Source: an uncultured Flavobacteriaceae bacterium (GTDB lineage: Bacteria > Bacteroidota > Bacteroidia > Flavobacteriales > Flavobacteriaceae). From it: a stretch of 64,000 bases of DNA. The DNA is taken from NCBI GenBank assembly GCA_905181835.1, contig CAJIZF010000002.1, positions 248,001 through 312,000 of the forward strand, in the 5' to 3' direction. A program made the translations under genes and the position numbers. Below, in pieces: positions 55,954 through 64,000 of the stretch (position 1 is the stretch's first letter; the number at the start of each line of letters is the position of its first letter). The notes beneath the pieces were generated by a model that worked only from the letters and a program-made list of their open reading frames with translations, did no database searches and had not been told where the DNA came from.

Positions 55954-57315
55954 ATGAAGCATATAGTTACCCAACAACGGGCTTTTTTTTATACACACCA
56001 AACTAAATCTATAGATTATCGTTTGAAACAATTAAATAAGTTAGAGAAGCTATTGAAATCTAATGAAAACTTGTTAAATGAGGCTATTTATAAAGACTTT
56101 AAAAAATCAACATTTGACACTTATGCAACTGAGTTAGCATTAATTTACCACGATATAAAATATGCTAAAAGAAATATCTATAAATGGTCCAAATTAAAAC
56201 GAGTAGGAACAAATTTACTGAACTTCCCTGCCAAGAGTTATATTCTTCCTGAGCCACTTGGTGTTTGTTTAGTTATTGGCGCATGGAATTACCCTTATCA
56301 ATTAACGTTATCACCCGTTGTAGCTGCTATTGCAGCAGGTAACACAGTCGTAATAAAACCCAGTGAGCTAGCTGTTAATACGAGTGCTGTGATGGCAAAA
56401 TTAATCAATGAAAATTTTGATTCAAAATATCTAAAAGTAGTTGAAGGTGGAGTTTCTGAAACTACAGTTTTATTAGAAAACAAATTTGATAAAATATTTT
56501 TTACTGGTAGTCCACAGGTTGGGAAAATAGTTTATCAAGCTGCAGCTAAAAACCTAACGCCGGTTACTCTAGAGCTTGGAGGAAAAAGCCCTGCTTTTGT
56601 GACAGAGGGGTGCAATCTAAAAATGACTGTCAAAAGATTGGTATGGGCAAAGTTTATTAATTCCGGACAAACTTGTATAGCACCAGATTATATATTGGTT
56701 CATAAATCGATTGAAAATCAATTTTTAGAGTTGTTAAAGTTTGAAATTAAAAAAGAGAAATTTTCTATAGAGAATGGAAACTATACGCAAATAATTAATA
56801 TTAAAAATTTAGAACGTTTATCCAATATGATTCCTTCTGAAAAAGTATACTTTGGGGGTGGTATAAATACATTAGAAAGAACCATTCAACCAACTGTACT
56901 TCATGGGGTTGAATTCAAAGATAAAGTTATGAACGAAGAAATATTTGGCCCTATTTTACCAGTGATAGCTTATGATAGTTTAGAGGATGCAATCTCTTAT
57001 GTTAATAGCAATCCAAAACCATTATCTTGTTATTTATTTTCTAACAGTAAGAAAATTAAGGAGAATGTTTTAAGAAAAATATCCTTTGGCGGTGGAGCTA
57101 TTAACGAAGCTATTATGCACATATCAAATCCAAAATTACCATTTGGTGGGGTCGGAAATAGTGGTATTGGATCTTATCATGGTGAAGCAGGTTTTAAATC
57201 TTTCACGCATTACAAGAGTATTTTGGATAAATCTAACTTGATAGAATTATCCTTAAAATATTATCCTCACTCCAAAAGAAAGCTTTCATGGATTCGACTT
57301 TTTATGAAACTTTAA
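55954..57315 (+). CDS. Aldehyde dehydrogenase (class 3-like)
   Basis: A 453-residue NAD(P)-dependent enzyme that oxidises aldehydes to acids. VCLVIGAWNYPYQLTLSPVV at about 108-127 and FTGSPQVGKIV in the Rossmann loop bind the cofactor. The general base is in VTLELGGKSPAFV and the catalytic cysteine in FINSGQTCIAPDYI at about 240-253. The C-terminus (YPHSKRKLSWIRLFMKL) resembles fatty aldehyde dehydrogenases. It is convergent with the molybdoenzyme gene and overlaps its end by 4 bases. Substrate range is unknown. Confidence 0.92.
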   Translation: MKHIVTQQRAFFYTHQTKSIDYRLKQLNKLEKLLKSNENLLNEAIYKDFKKSTFDTYATELALIYHDIKYAKRNIYKWSKLKRVGTNLLNFPAKSYILPEPLGVCLVIGAWNYPYQLTLSPVVAAIAAGNTVVIKPSELAVNTSAVMAKLINENFDSKYLKVVEGGVSETTVLLENKFDKIFFTGSPQVGKIVYQAAAKNLTPVTLELGGKSPAFVTEGCNLKMTVKRLVWAKFINSGQTCIAPDYILVHKSIENQFLELLKFEIKKEKFSIENGNYTQIINIKNLERLSNMIPSEKVYFGGGINTLERTIQPTVLHGVEFKDKVMNEEIFGPILPVIAYDSLEDAISYVNSNPKPLSCYLFSNSKKIKENVLRKISFGGGAINEAIMHISNPKLPFGGVGNSGIGSYHGEAGFKSFTHYKSILDKSNLIELSLKYYPHSKRKLSWIRLFMKL

Positions 57316-59606
57316 TTTTTGTGAACTGTTATAACAATTGTTTTTGAGGTTGGTGTATTGCTTAACCTAGCCTTACTGTCTAGTGGAACCAATACGTTAG
57401 TTTCAGGAAAATAAGTAGCAGTGCATGATTTTGGAATATTATATGGAATAACAAGAAAACCTTTAGCAATACGTTTATTTCCTTTAAAGTGACTTATTAA
57501 ATCTACCTTATCTAATCTTTCTAGTCCATTAGCAGCAATATCTAAAGAATTCATAAAAATTACCCTGCGTTCGTTTAAAATTCCACGATATCGGTCATTT
57601 AAACCATAAATGGTGGTATTGTATTGATCATGAGTTCTAATGGTCATCATTAGCAATTGATTTTTTTCTAAAACAATATCAGAAACAGAATTAATGCTAA
57701 AGTTTGCTTTACCTGTTGAAGTGGTTGAGAAATCTTTATCTCTCGCTGAATTTGGGAGATAAAAACCATCGTTTTTTCTAATTCTTTTATTATACTCTGA
57801 AAATCCTGGAATAGTTACTTCTATTTTATTTCTTATGTAGTCATAATTTTTTATTAAGTCGTTCCAGTTAACAGTCGAATTTTTTAGACTTGCTTCTGCT
57901 ATTCCAGCTACTATAGCAGCTTCACTTAATAAAAATTCTGATAATGGTTTTAAATGTCCCGAGGAGGAGTGAACTACTCCCATAGAGTTTTCAACACTTA
58001 CAAATTGTTCGCCTTGTTCTTGAAGGTCTTTTTCAGATCTACCCAAACAAGGTAAAATCAATGCCTTCTTACCATGAATTAAATGGCTTCTGTTTAATTT
58101 AGTCGAAATGTGAACCGTTAGTTCACAATTCTGTAATGCTTCTGCTGTATACTCAGTATCTGGTGTTGCAGAAATAAAATTCCCTCCCATACCAATAAAA
58201 ACACTTGCTTTTTTTTGATGCATGGCTTTAATCGACTCTACGACATCATAACCATGTTTTCTTGGTGCTTTAAATTTAAATTCTTTTTCTAAACAGTCTA
58301 AGAATGATGTTTTAGGTTTTTCCCAAATACCCATAGTCCTATCACCTTGAACATTAGAATGTCCCCGAACAGGACAGGTACCAGCTCCATTTTTACCAAT
58401 ACTTCCCTTCAACAACAAAAGGTTAACGATTTCACGAATATTATCTACTCCATTTTTATGCTGCGTTAAACCCATAGCCCAACAGATAATAATCCTTTTC
58501 TTTTTAGCAATTAGGTTTGCGGCGTCTTCAATAGTTTTGAAATCGATACCTGTTTGTGGTATCAATTCATCTATCGAGGTTGTTTCTATGTGTTCAATAA
58601 AGTCTTGATAACCGGTAGTATGTTCCTTTATAAAATGATGATCAAATACGGTATTTGGATTATTTTTTTCTTTTTCCCACAATAATTTAAAAATAATTTT
58701 TAGTAGCGCTACATCCCCATTTATTTTTACTTGTAAAAAAATATCAGTGAGCTTTTGTGCTTTACCAACCCATTTTAAAGGATTTTGTGGATCACGATAG
58801 TTCATTAATCCAACTTCTGGTAAAGGATTAATAGTGATTATTTTTCCACCTCTTTTTTTTGTTTTTCCAAGAGCGTTTAGCATCCTGGGGTGGTTAGTTC
58901 CAGGATTTTGACCCATAACGATTACTAACTCTGCATGATTAAAATCTTCAAGAGTTACGGATCCTTTTCCAATACCTAAAGTATCGCTTAGTGCAACGCC
59001 ACTGGATTCGTGACACATATTTGAACAGTCAGGTAAATTGTTGGTTCCAAATTGTCTTACAAACAATTGATATAAAAACGCAGCTTCATTACTTGTCCTT
59101 CCCGAAGTATAGAATATAGCTTCATCAGGAGATTTTAATTTGTTCAATTCGGTACCTATTAGTTTAAAAGCATCTTTCCAGCTAATTTCTTCATAATAAT
59201 TACCTTCTTTATTTAAAACAACAGGATGGGTAATTCTACCTTTTTTTCCAATCTCGTAATCAGATAATTTTGAAATTTCTGAGATTGAATGAGACGCAAA
59301 AAATATTGGAGACACTCTTTTTTTTGTCGCTTCCTCTGCAACAGCTTTAGCCCCGTTTTCGCAATATTCTGCTAAAAAAGCTCTTTTTTCATCAGGATCT
59401 GGCCACGCACAACCAGGGCAATCAATCCCTTTTTTTTGATTTAGATTTGCCAATAGGCCAATCCCTTTATACAAGCCAACTTCATTTTTTATATGAGTAA
59501 TAGCAGATTTTATGGCTTTAAATCCAACTGCTGAAGAGGGGATTTCTTCAATTTTTATGCCTGTTAATTTTTCTGGCGGTTGTGCATTTTTTTTATCAAT
59601 ACCCAT
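57312..59606 (-). CDS. FdhF/YdeP-family molybdopterin oxidoreductase
   Basis: A 764-residue cytosolic enzyme of the molybdopterin (MGD) oxidoreductase family, YdeP type. The N-terminal metal site is GIDCPGCAWPDPDEKRAFL at about 59-77 with only two cysteines. The MGD-binding domains show EISWKDAFKLIGTELNKL, FYTSGRTSNEAAFLYQLFVR, DCSNMCHESSGVALSDTLGI and, near the end, RTHDQYNTTIYGLNDRYRGI. E. coli YdeP is linked to acid resistance, and no formate activity can be claimed here. The start ATG at 59606 overlaps the stop of fdhD (TAATG), so the two are translated together: FdhD sulphurates the cofactor of this enzyme. Confidence 0.9.
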   Translation of the reverse strand: MGIDKKNAQPPEKLTGIKIEEIPSSAVGFKAIKSAITHIKNEVGLYKGIGLLANLNQKKGIDCPGCAWPDPDEKRAFLAEYCENGAKAVAEEATKKRVSPIFFASHSISEISKLSDYEIGKKGRITHPVVLNKEGNYYEEISWKDAFKLIGTELNKLKSPDEAIFYTSGRTSNEAAFLYQLFVRQFGTNNLPDCSNMCHESSGVALSDTLGIGKGSVTLEDFNHAELVIVMGQNPGTNHPRMLNALGKTKKRGGKIITINPLPEVGLMNYRDPQNPLKWVGKAQKLTDIFLQVKINGDVALLKIIFKLLWEKEKNNPNTVFDHHFIKEHTTGYQDFIEHIETTSIDELIPQTGIDFKTIEDAANLIAKKKRIIICWAMGLTQHKNGVDNIREIVNLLLLKGSIGKNGAGTCPVRGHSNVQGDRTMGIWEKPKTSFLDCLEKEFKFKAPRKHGYDVVESIKAMHQKKASVFIGMGGNFISATPDTEYTAEALQNCELTVHISTKLNRSHLIHGKKALILPCLGRSEKDLQEQGEQFVSVENSMGVVHSSSGHLKPLSEFLLSEAAIVAGIAEASLKNSTVNWNDLIKNYDYIRNKIEVTIPGFSEYNKRIRKNDGFYLPNSARDKDFSTTSTGKANFSINSVSDIVLEKNQLLMMTIRTHDQYNTTIYGLNDRYRGILNERRVIFMNSLDIAANGLERLDKVDLISHFKGNKRIAKGFLVIPYNIPKSCTATYFPETNVLVPLDSKARLSNTPTSKTIVITVHKN

Positions 59607-60410
59607 TAAATTTGTTTTTTTTGGAAAAAAGCGGGGTTAGAATAAACGGTCATTTTATTAGCTCTAGAAAATCCAATTAAGCAAATTCCAAATTCTTTTG
59701 CAAAATCTACCGCCATAGAAGAGCAAGCAGAAACGGCTATTATTACAGGTATTTTTGCTAAAAAAGCTTTCGATAATATCTCATAGGAAACACGACCACT
59801 TACCAATAGATAAGTAGCATTTGGTAGCTTTTTATTTTGTATTAAATCTCCAACACATTTATCAACTGCGTTATGTCTACCAATGTCTTCTCGTACCGAT
59901 AAAAGTTTATATTGATGGTTAAAAATTCCTGCAGCGTGACTTCCTCCAGTTTTTTTAAAAGTAAGCTTGGTGGTTTAATAAAGTATTGAACATTTTACGG
60001 ATGTTAGACGATGAAAACAGAACCTGATCGTTTAGTTTTTTACCATTAACATTTAGATCTTCTAATTTTTGTTTCCCACAAATTCCACACGAAGAGACAG
60101 ATAATAAGGTTCGTTTATTTAAATAACCATCTCCTAACTTTTCTTTTGCTATAATAATATTTACAATACTTGGGACAGTATTAATTTCCTCTATTACCTC
60201 AAAACCAACAGGATCTGTATTTTTATAAATATCTTCAGCATAAAGTAAACCTAGAACTAAATCCTTATCGTCATCTGGTGTTCTCATAACGACTGTATAG
60301 GCTTTGTTATTTATATTTATTTGCAATGGAGCTTCGAAAACCAATTTCTCTAATTTAAGAGATGTTGATTGATTTTCAATAAAGAGTCCTTCGTAATTTC
60401 TAGATTGCAT
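59606..60410 (-). CDS. fdhD: FdhD sulphurtransferase, interrupted by one frameshift
   Basis: Supplies sulphur to the molybdenum cofactor of formate-dehydrogenase-like enzymes. The first part runs MQSRNYEGLFIENQSTSLKL to LLNHQAYF (59955), with the functional SSCGICGKQ cysteine pair at about residue 110. An extra base in the A4/T7 run at 59950-59960 makes a stop. Dropping it gives FKKTGGSHAAGIFNHQYKLL and then GRHNAVDKCVGDLIQ, ATYLLVSGRVSYEILSKAFL and on to 59606. The repaired length is 267 residues, normal for FdhD. It overlaps the molybdoenzyme start, so a functional FdhD is expected. Confidence 0.9.
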
Positions 60411-60428
60411 TAAAATTATTTACAAAAA

Positions 60429-60436
60429 CAAATTTA
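60429..60436 (-). promoter_or_regulatory. Candidate -7 box of fdhD
   Basis: Minus-strand TAAATTTG fits TAnnTTTG, 18 bases upstream of the fdhD ATG. The -33 spacing is poor. Confidence 0.4.
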
Positions 60437-60464
60437 ATAAAAAAAAAGACCAATTATTAATGTA

Positions 60465-60472
60465 TATATTTG
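60465..60472 (+). promoter_or_regulatory. Candidate -7 box of the CAT-family gene
   Basis: TATATTTG, an exact TAnnTTTG match upstream of the ATG at 60490. It lies downstream of the in-frame ATG at 60460, so the shorter start is right. Confidence 0.5.
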
Positions 60473-60489
60473 GTTTAAATTATACGATA

Positions 60490-61122
60490 ATGAAAATTCT
60501 TGATCAATCTTTATGGAAAAGGAAAGAACATTTTGATTTTTTTTCTAAGTATGACGAACCTTATTTTGGTATTGTTTCTGAAATTGATTGTACCAAGGCT
60601 TATCAGTTATCCAAGTCAAGAAATCAATCATTTTTTTCGAACTATCTTCACAAATCTATTTGTGCGGTTAATCTTATTGAAGAAATGAGATATAGAATTA
60701 TTGATGACCAAATTGTTATTTATGATCAAATACATCCTGCTGCAACAATCGGTAGAGCTGATGGTACTTTTGCATTCACTTTTACACCCTTTAATTTAGA
60801 TTTTAATATTTTTGATAAAGAGTTAAAAGCTGAAATTAAAAAGGTTAAAAATTCTTCAGGTATTAGACTTAAAGAAGGCGATACTAGAAAAGATGTAGTT
60901 CATTATTCATCTATACCTTGGCATGCTTTTTCAGGATTGACACATGCAAGAAAATTTAAATTTGATGAAAGTGCTCCTAAAATTACGTTTGGAAAAATGT
61001 TTACTAGAGATGAGCATCAACTAATGAATGTAGCTATTTACGTACACCATGGCTTAGTAGATGGTTTTCATGTTGCAAAATACCTTGAATATTTTCAGAA
61101 TCTTATGGACGAAAATCTTTAA
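60490..61122 (+). CDS. Chloramphenicol acetyltransferase-family protein
   Basis: A 210-residue CAT-like acyltransferase. The catalytic histidine is in NVAIYVHHGLVDGFHVAKYL near the C-terminus, as in CAT (HHxxxDGFH). The N-terminus MKILDQSLWKRKEHFDFFSK and YEPYFGIVSEIDCTKAYQLS-like start fit the family. It may acetylate chloramphenicol or another small molecule; many CAT-family proteins in flavobacteria are not resistance enzymes and I would not predict resistance. It is divergent from fdhD. Confidence 0.85.
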   Translation: MKILDQSLWKRKEHFDFFSKYDEPYFGIVSEIDCTKAYQLSKSRNQSFFSNYLHKSICAVNLIEEMRYRIIDDQIVIYDQIHPAATIGRADGTFAFTFTPFNLDFNIFDKELKAEIKKVKNSSGIRLKEGDTRKDVVHYSSIPWHAFSGLTHARKFKFDESAPKITFGKMFTRDEHQLMNVAIYVHHGLVDGFHVAKYLEYFQNLMDENL

Positions 61123-61219
61123 ATTAAAAATTGGATAGTGTTCATGATAATAAAATTTTAAAATTTATCAGCTAAACAAAATCATGTATATTGTAAAAAA
61201 AACTCACAAAATCTTATAA

Positions 61220-62807
61220 ATGAAAAAATTCACAATAGCAGTATTCTTTTTATTTTGTAGTTACTTATCTGCTCAAACTATAACAGCAACAATTTCTTAT
61301 CAAGGTTATGACGAATCACAGGCTTATTTTGGACAAGGAGAATATGAAATCTTTTTGGACAACGTAGATGGTATATTAGATAAGCCTATTATATTGGTTG
61401 ATGGTTTTGATCCTGGAGATACTAGAGATTTATCAATGCTTTATGGGAGTTTAGATATTGGTGGGCAAAATTTAGCTGATATTTTGAGGGATGAAAGTTA
61501 TGATTTAGTAGCTTTAAATGCACCTTTATACACCACTGACGGCAAGGATATAGATGGTGGTGCAGACTATATTCAACGCAATGCAATGGTGCTTGTTGAA
61601 TTAATTAATTTTATTAATTCAGAAAAAGTTGGTAGTGAAGAATTGGTAATTATTGGACCTAGTATGGGAGGATTAATAAGTCGATATGGGCTAGCTTACA
61701 TGGAAGAAAACAGTATACCACACGAAACTCGACTTTATATTTCGTTTGATTCCCCCCATCTTGGAGCAAATATTCCAATTGGTTTTCAGTATCTAATAAA
61801 TTATTTTGCAAAGCAGTTGGATAACGACCAAGCTCAATTGGTTGTTGATAATGTGTTAAATAGTCCTGCTGCAAAAGAAATGTTAGTAGACCATTATACA
61901 GGTCATTTATTATCAGGTTCAGATTTTGAGCAAGATTCTAATTTATTACTACCTGTTGGAGCGCCAAATTTTAGAGATGAATTTCAAACAGAGTTGAACG
62001 ATTTAGGATTTCCAACTAATGTGCGCAATGTTAGTATGATTAATGGGAGTGGCCAAGGAACTTCAATAGGCAATCCAGGCATGGAAATGATTAATACTAC
62101 ATTAGACTTAGGAGCCACCTATAACCGCTGATATTAAAATTAATTTTACTCCTGAAGCAGGAGAATTTATTAACGTAACTAATTTTTCAACTTTTTTAGC
62201 AGGAATTCCAATTGCCTCTTTTGGAGCAGATGCTGAGTCTTTTTCTTTTTCTGACGGAGTGGACTCTTCTCCTGGTGGAAAAAGTGATATAGCCTCCGGT
62301 CTTGGTGAAGTAGATGACCCAATTATCATTGAATTTTTTGAAAATTTAGAACAAAGTGAGTATTCTTTTATACCAAGCGTAAGTGCTATGGCCATTGAAA
62401 ATGAAAATGATTGGTACGCTACTCCAAATATAGATAACTCTCCTTTTGTAAATGCTCATATTCCTGATGCAAATGAATTTCATGTTCAGTTAACTGAACA
62501 AAACGTAGCCTTTGCATTATCAGAAATTCGAGAAGGGCCGTTAAGTATTGAAGAAACAGCATATGCTAATTTTTATCTTGTGGAAAACCCTGTAAATGAA
62601 AAGTTAATTGTAAGATTAGGATCTAATAATAATTATTCAAATTTAGAAGTATTGGTCTACAACACATCTGGTCAACTTGTATTAGCAGAAAATATTTTTA
62701 ATCCAAGCGAGGTTCTTAGTTTAAATCATTACTTAAATTCAGGAATTTATATTTTAATCATTAACAATAACAATCATTTTTTCCGAACCAAATTTATAGT
62801 TAAATAA
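61220..62807 (+). CDS. T9SS-exported alpha/beta hydrolase, interrupted by one frameshift
   Basis: A secreted hydrolase. The first frame covers 303 residues: signal peptide MKKFTIAVFFLFCSYLSAQT, then PIILVDGFDPGDTRDLS, the nucleophile elbow ELVIIGPSMGGLISRYGLAY, and YISFDSPHLGANIPIGFQYL. It stops at 62131. From about 62112 another frame continues PPITADIKINFTPEAGEFIN and ends in a T9SS sorting domain (YANFYLVENPVNEKL, HYLNSGIYILIINNNNHFFR). Removing one G in the GG at 62111-62112 joins them into about 528 residues. It may be a lipase or esterase acting outside the cell. Confidence 0.83.
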
Positions 62808-62829
62808 GCTTATAGGAATTACGATATAA

Positions 62830-63303
62830 TTAATGATGATGGTAGGGTTCGTTTCTAAGAATAGTAAAACTTCTGTACAATTGTTCTGTGAAAAATAAAC
62901 GTACCATTTGGTGTGAAAAAGTCATAGGCGATAAAGAGACCTTCTCATTGCAACGGTTATATACATCGTCACTAAAACCATAGGGTCCTCCAATTACAAA
63001 AACTATTTTTTTTAGACCACTGTTCATCTTTTTTTGAAGAAATGCTGAAAATTGAATTGAGTTATAAAGTTTTCCATTTTCATCGAGTAAAATAACTGCA
63101 TCAGATTTTTCAATTTTTTTTAACAATTCTTTTCCTTCCGCTATTTTTTGTTGTTTAGTAGTTAAATTTTTTGTGTTTTTGATATCAGGAATTATATCCA
63201 TACTAAAAGGAATGTAAAATCCGAGACGTTTACAATATTCATCAATCAATTGCTGTAGCGGTCTAGAGTCTGTTTTACCAATAGTTAATAGTTTTATTTT
63301 CAA
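62830..63303 (-). CDS. rlmH: 23S rRNA (pseudouridine(1915)-N3)-methyltransferase
   Basis: A 157-residue SPOUT-fold enzyme that methylates pseudouridine 1915 in 23S rRNA on the assembled 70S ribosome. MKIKLLTIGKTDSRPLQQLI opens the protein. FVIGGPYGFSDDVYNRCNEK at about 103-122 binds SAM, and the conserved tail SLSPMTFSHQMVRLFFTEQL / FTILRNEPYHH closes it. Length is normal. It is convergent with the hydrolase gene (62807) and divergent from nadC. Confidence 0.96.
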   Translation of the reverse strand: MKIKLLTIGKTDSRPLQQLIDEYCKRLGFYIPFSMDIIPDIKNTKNLTTKQQKIAEGKELLKKIEKSDAVILLDENGKLYNSIQFSAFLQKKMNSGLKKIVFVIGGPYGFSDDVYNRCNEKVSLSPMTFSHQMVRLFFTEQLYRSFTILRNEPYHHH

Positions 63304-63405
63304 TTTTTATAGTTATTAATTACTAATAGTTAGTGTTTTCAAAAATATAAAGAATTTGGTAACTTAATAAAACAATATCTTTTATATTGCTTAGTGCTAA
63401 TTTCT

Positions 63406-63413
63406 TATTTTTG
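63406..63413 (+). promoter_or_regulatory. Candidate -7 box of nadC
   Basis: TATTTTTG fits TAnnTTTG, with a TTG at 63387-63389 (spacer 16, slightly short). The ATG follows 15 bases later. Confidence 0.45.
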
Positions 63414-63428
63414 TTAAAAACCTAATTT

Positions 63429-64000
63429 ATGATATCTACCTCCCAATTTAATAAAGAAATAGATCTCATAATTGCCAATGCTATTCGTGAAGATGTAGGC
63501 GCTGGAGATCACAGTTCCTTGGCGTGCATACCTTATGATGCAGCTGGTAAAGCCAAGTTGTTGGTTAAAGAAGATGGGGTAATTTCTGGAGTTGAATTTG
63601 CTAAGCGTGTTTTTAATTACGTAGATCCTGGTTTAAAAATAGACGTTTTAATTGAAGATGGGAGCTGGGTAAAACCAGGTGATATCTGTTTTTATGTTTC
63701 TGGAAATTCACAGTCTATTTTAAAATCTGAGCGATTGATTTTAAATGCAATGCAACGAATGAGTGCTATTTCGACAAAAACTAAAAAATTTGTAGATATA
63801 TTAGAGGGAACTTCAACAAAAATACTAGATACTCGAAAAACAACCCCAGGAATAAGGGCTCTTGAAAAATGGGCTGTAAAAATTGGTGGAGGTAAAAATC
63901 ATCGTTTTGCTCTTTATGATATGATCATGTTAAAAGATAACCATATAGATTTTTGTGGTGGAATTACAAAGGCAATTGTTAAAACAAAAGAATATTTATT
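63429..64000 (+). CDS. nadC: Nicotinate-nucleotide pyrophosphorylase (carboxylating), cut off by window end
   Basis: The quinolinate phosphoribosyltransferase of NAD biosynthesis: quinolinate + PRPP to nicotinate mononucleotide + CO2. The visible 190 codons begin MISTSQFNKEIDLIIANAIR and show REDVGAGDHSSLACIP, SERLILNAMQRMSAISTKTK, LDTRKTTPGIRALEKWAVKI and GGGKNHRFALYDMIMLKDNH, the complete substrate-binding core in family order. The C-terminal third lies beyond the window. No other NAD-pathway gene is adjacent. Confidence 0.96.
   Translation, partial: MISTSQFNKEIDLIIANAIREDVGAGDHSSLACIPYDAAGKAKLLVKEDGVISGVEFAKRVFNYVDPGLKIDVLIEDGSWVKPGDICFYVSGNSQSILKSERLILNAMQRMSAISTKTKKFVDILEGTSTKILDTRKTTPGIRALEKWAVKIGGGKNHRFALYDMIMLKDNHIDFCGGITKAIVKTKEYL

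Noticed and set aside
60490..61122. Chloramphenicol resistance gene
   Set aside because: The CAT-family histidine motif is present, but many chromosomal members act on other substrates, so resistance is not supported by sequence alone.
1..64000. CRISPR arrays, tRNA or rRNA genes, insertion sequences
   Set aside because: I scanned for regularly spaced repeats, tRNA T-arm motifs and transposase-like frames, and found none I could support.

Overview
The window is AT-rich, has almost no Shine-Dalgarno sequences, and carries many promoters of the Bacteroidetes type (-7 box TAnnTTTG). It also holds type IX secretion (T9SS) C-terminal sorting domains and several gene families typical of Flavobacteriaceae (DUF4252, DUF4199, DUF5777, DUF6122, a DUF5074-like propeller, a GlmU-like nucleotidyltransferase, type-B L31). 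It therefore looks like chromosomal DNA of a marine-type flavobacterium. I saw no rRNA, tRNA, CRISPR array, transposase or integrase.

Layout. 1-3.7 kb: a beta-oxidation operon (marR, fadN-type fusion, fadA) with a perfect 20-bp palindrome at its promoter. 3.7-5.2 kb: three small genes, including a methyltransferase. 5.3-10.9 kb: a long-chain acyl-CoA ligase and purL. 11-15 kb: two T9SS-exported proteins, one an endonuclease I. 15-24 kb: an RsmB-like rRNA methyltransferase, a three-gene ECF sigma circuit, an MsbA-like exporter, a phosphohexomutase, a GT2 enzyme and a DUF4199 protein. 24.4-35.6 kb: housekeeping genes (L31, GlmU-like, mtaB, a lytic transglycosylase, L34, carB) and small membrane proteins. 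35.7-37.9 kb: a four-gene envelope cluster (haem lipoprotein, YceI, OB-fold protein, DUF5777 barrel). 38.1-44.2 kb: a cobalamin uptake locus, with btuFCD-like genes divergent from a riboswitch-led TonB receptor and a BtuG-like beta-propeller lipoprotein. 44.3-48.1 kb: a phytase-like protein, an S41 peptidase and paired DUF4252 genes. 48.1-49.9 kb: a decayed accessory patch with two gene remnants and an attC-like site. 49.9-57.3 kb: purB, trmH, rdgB, a DEAD-box helicase and an aldehyde dehydrogenase. 57.3-60.4 kb: a YdeP-type molybdoenzyme with its FdhD partner. 60.5-64 kb: a CAT-family enzyme, a T9SS-exported hydrolase, rlmH and nadC.

The most important quality observation is that five genes (purL, the 49-kb remnant, purB, fdhD, the 62-kb hydrolase) are each broken by a single-base indel, at least three of them in short homopolymers. 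Restoring one base gives full-family-length proteins for purL, purB and fdhD. Because purL and purB are core biosynthesis genes, I read most of these as assembly errors rather than gene decay.

The most biologically interesting items are the B12 locus with its propeller partner, the orphan attC-like site behind a truncated gene, the MarR palindrome, a 48-residue GldL-like membrane protein too short for most gene finders, and the conserved-looking haem/YceI/OB/barrel cluster. No wholly new system is demonstrable from sequence alone.
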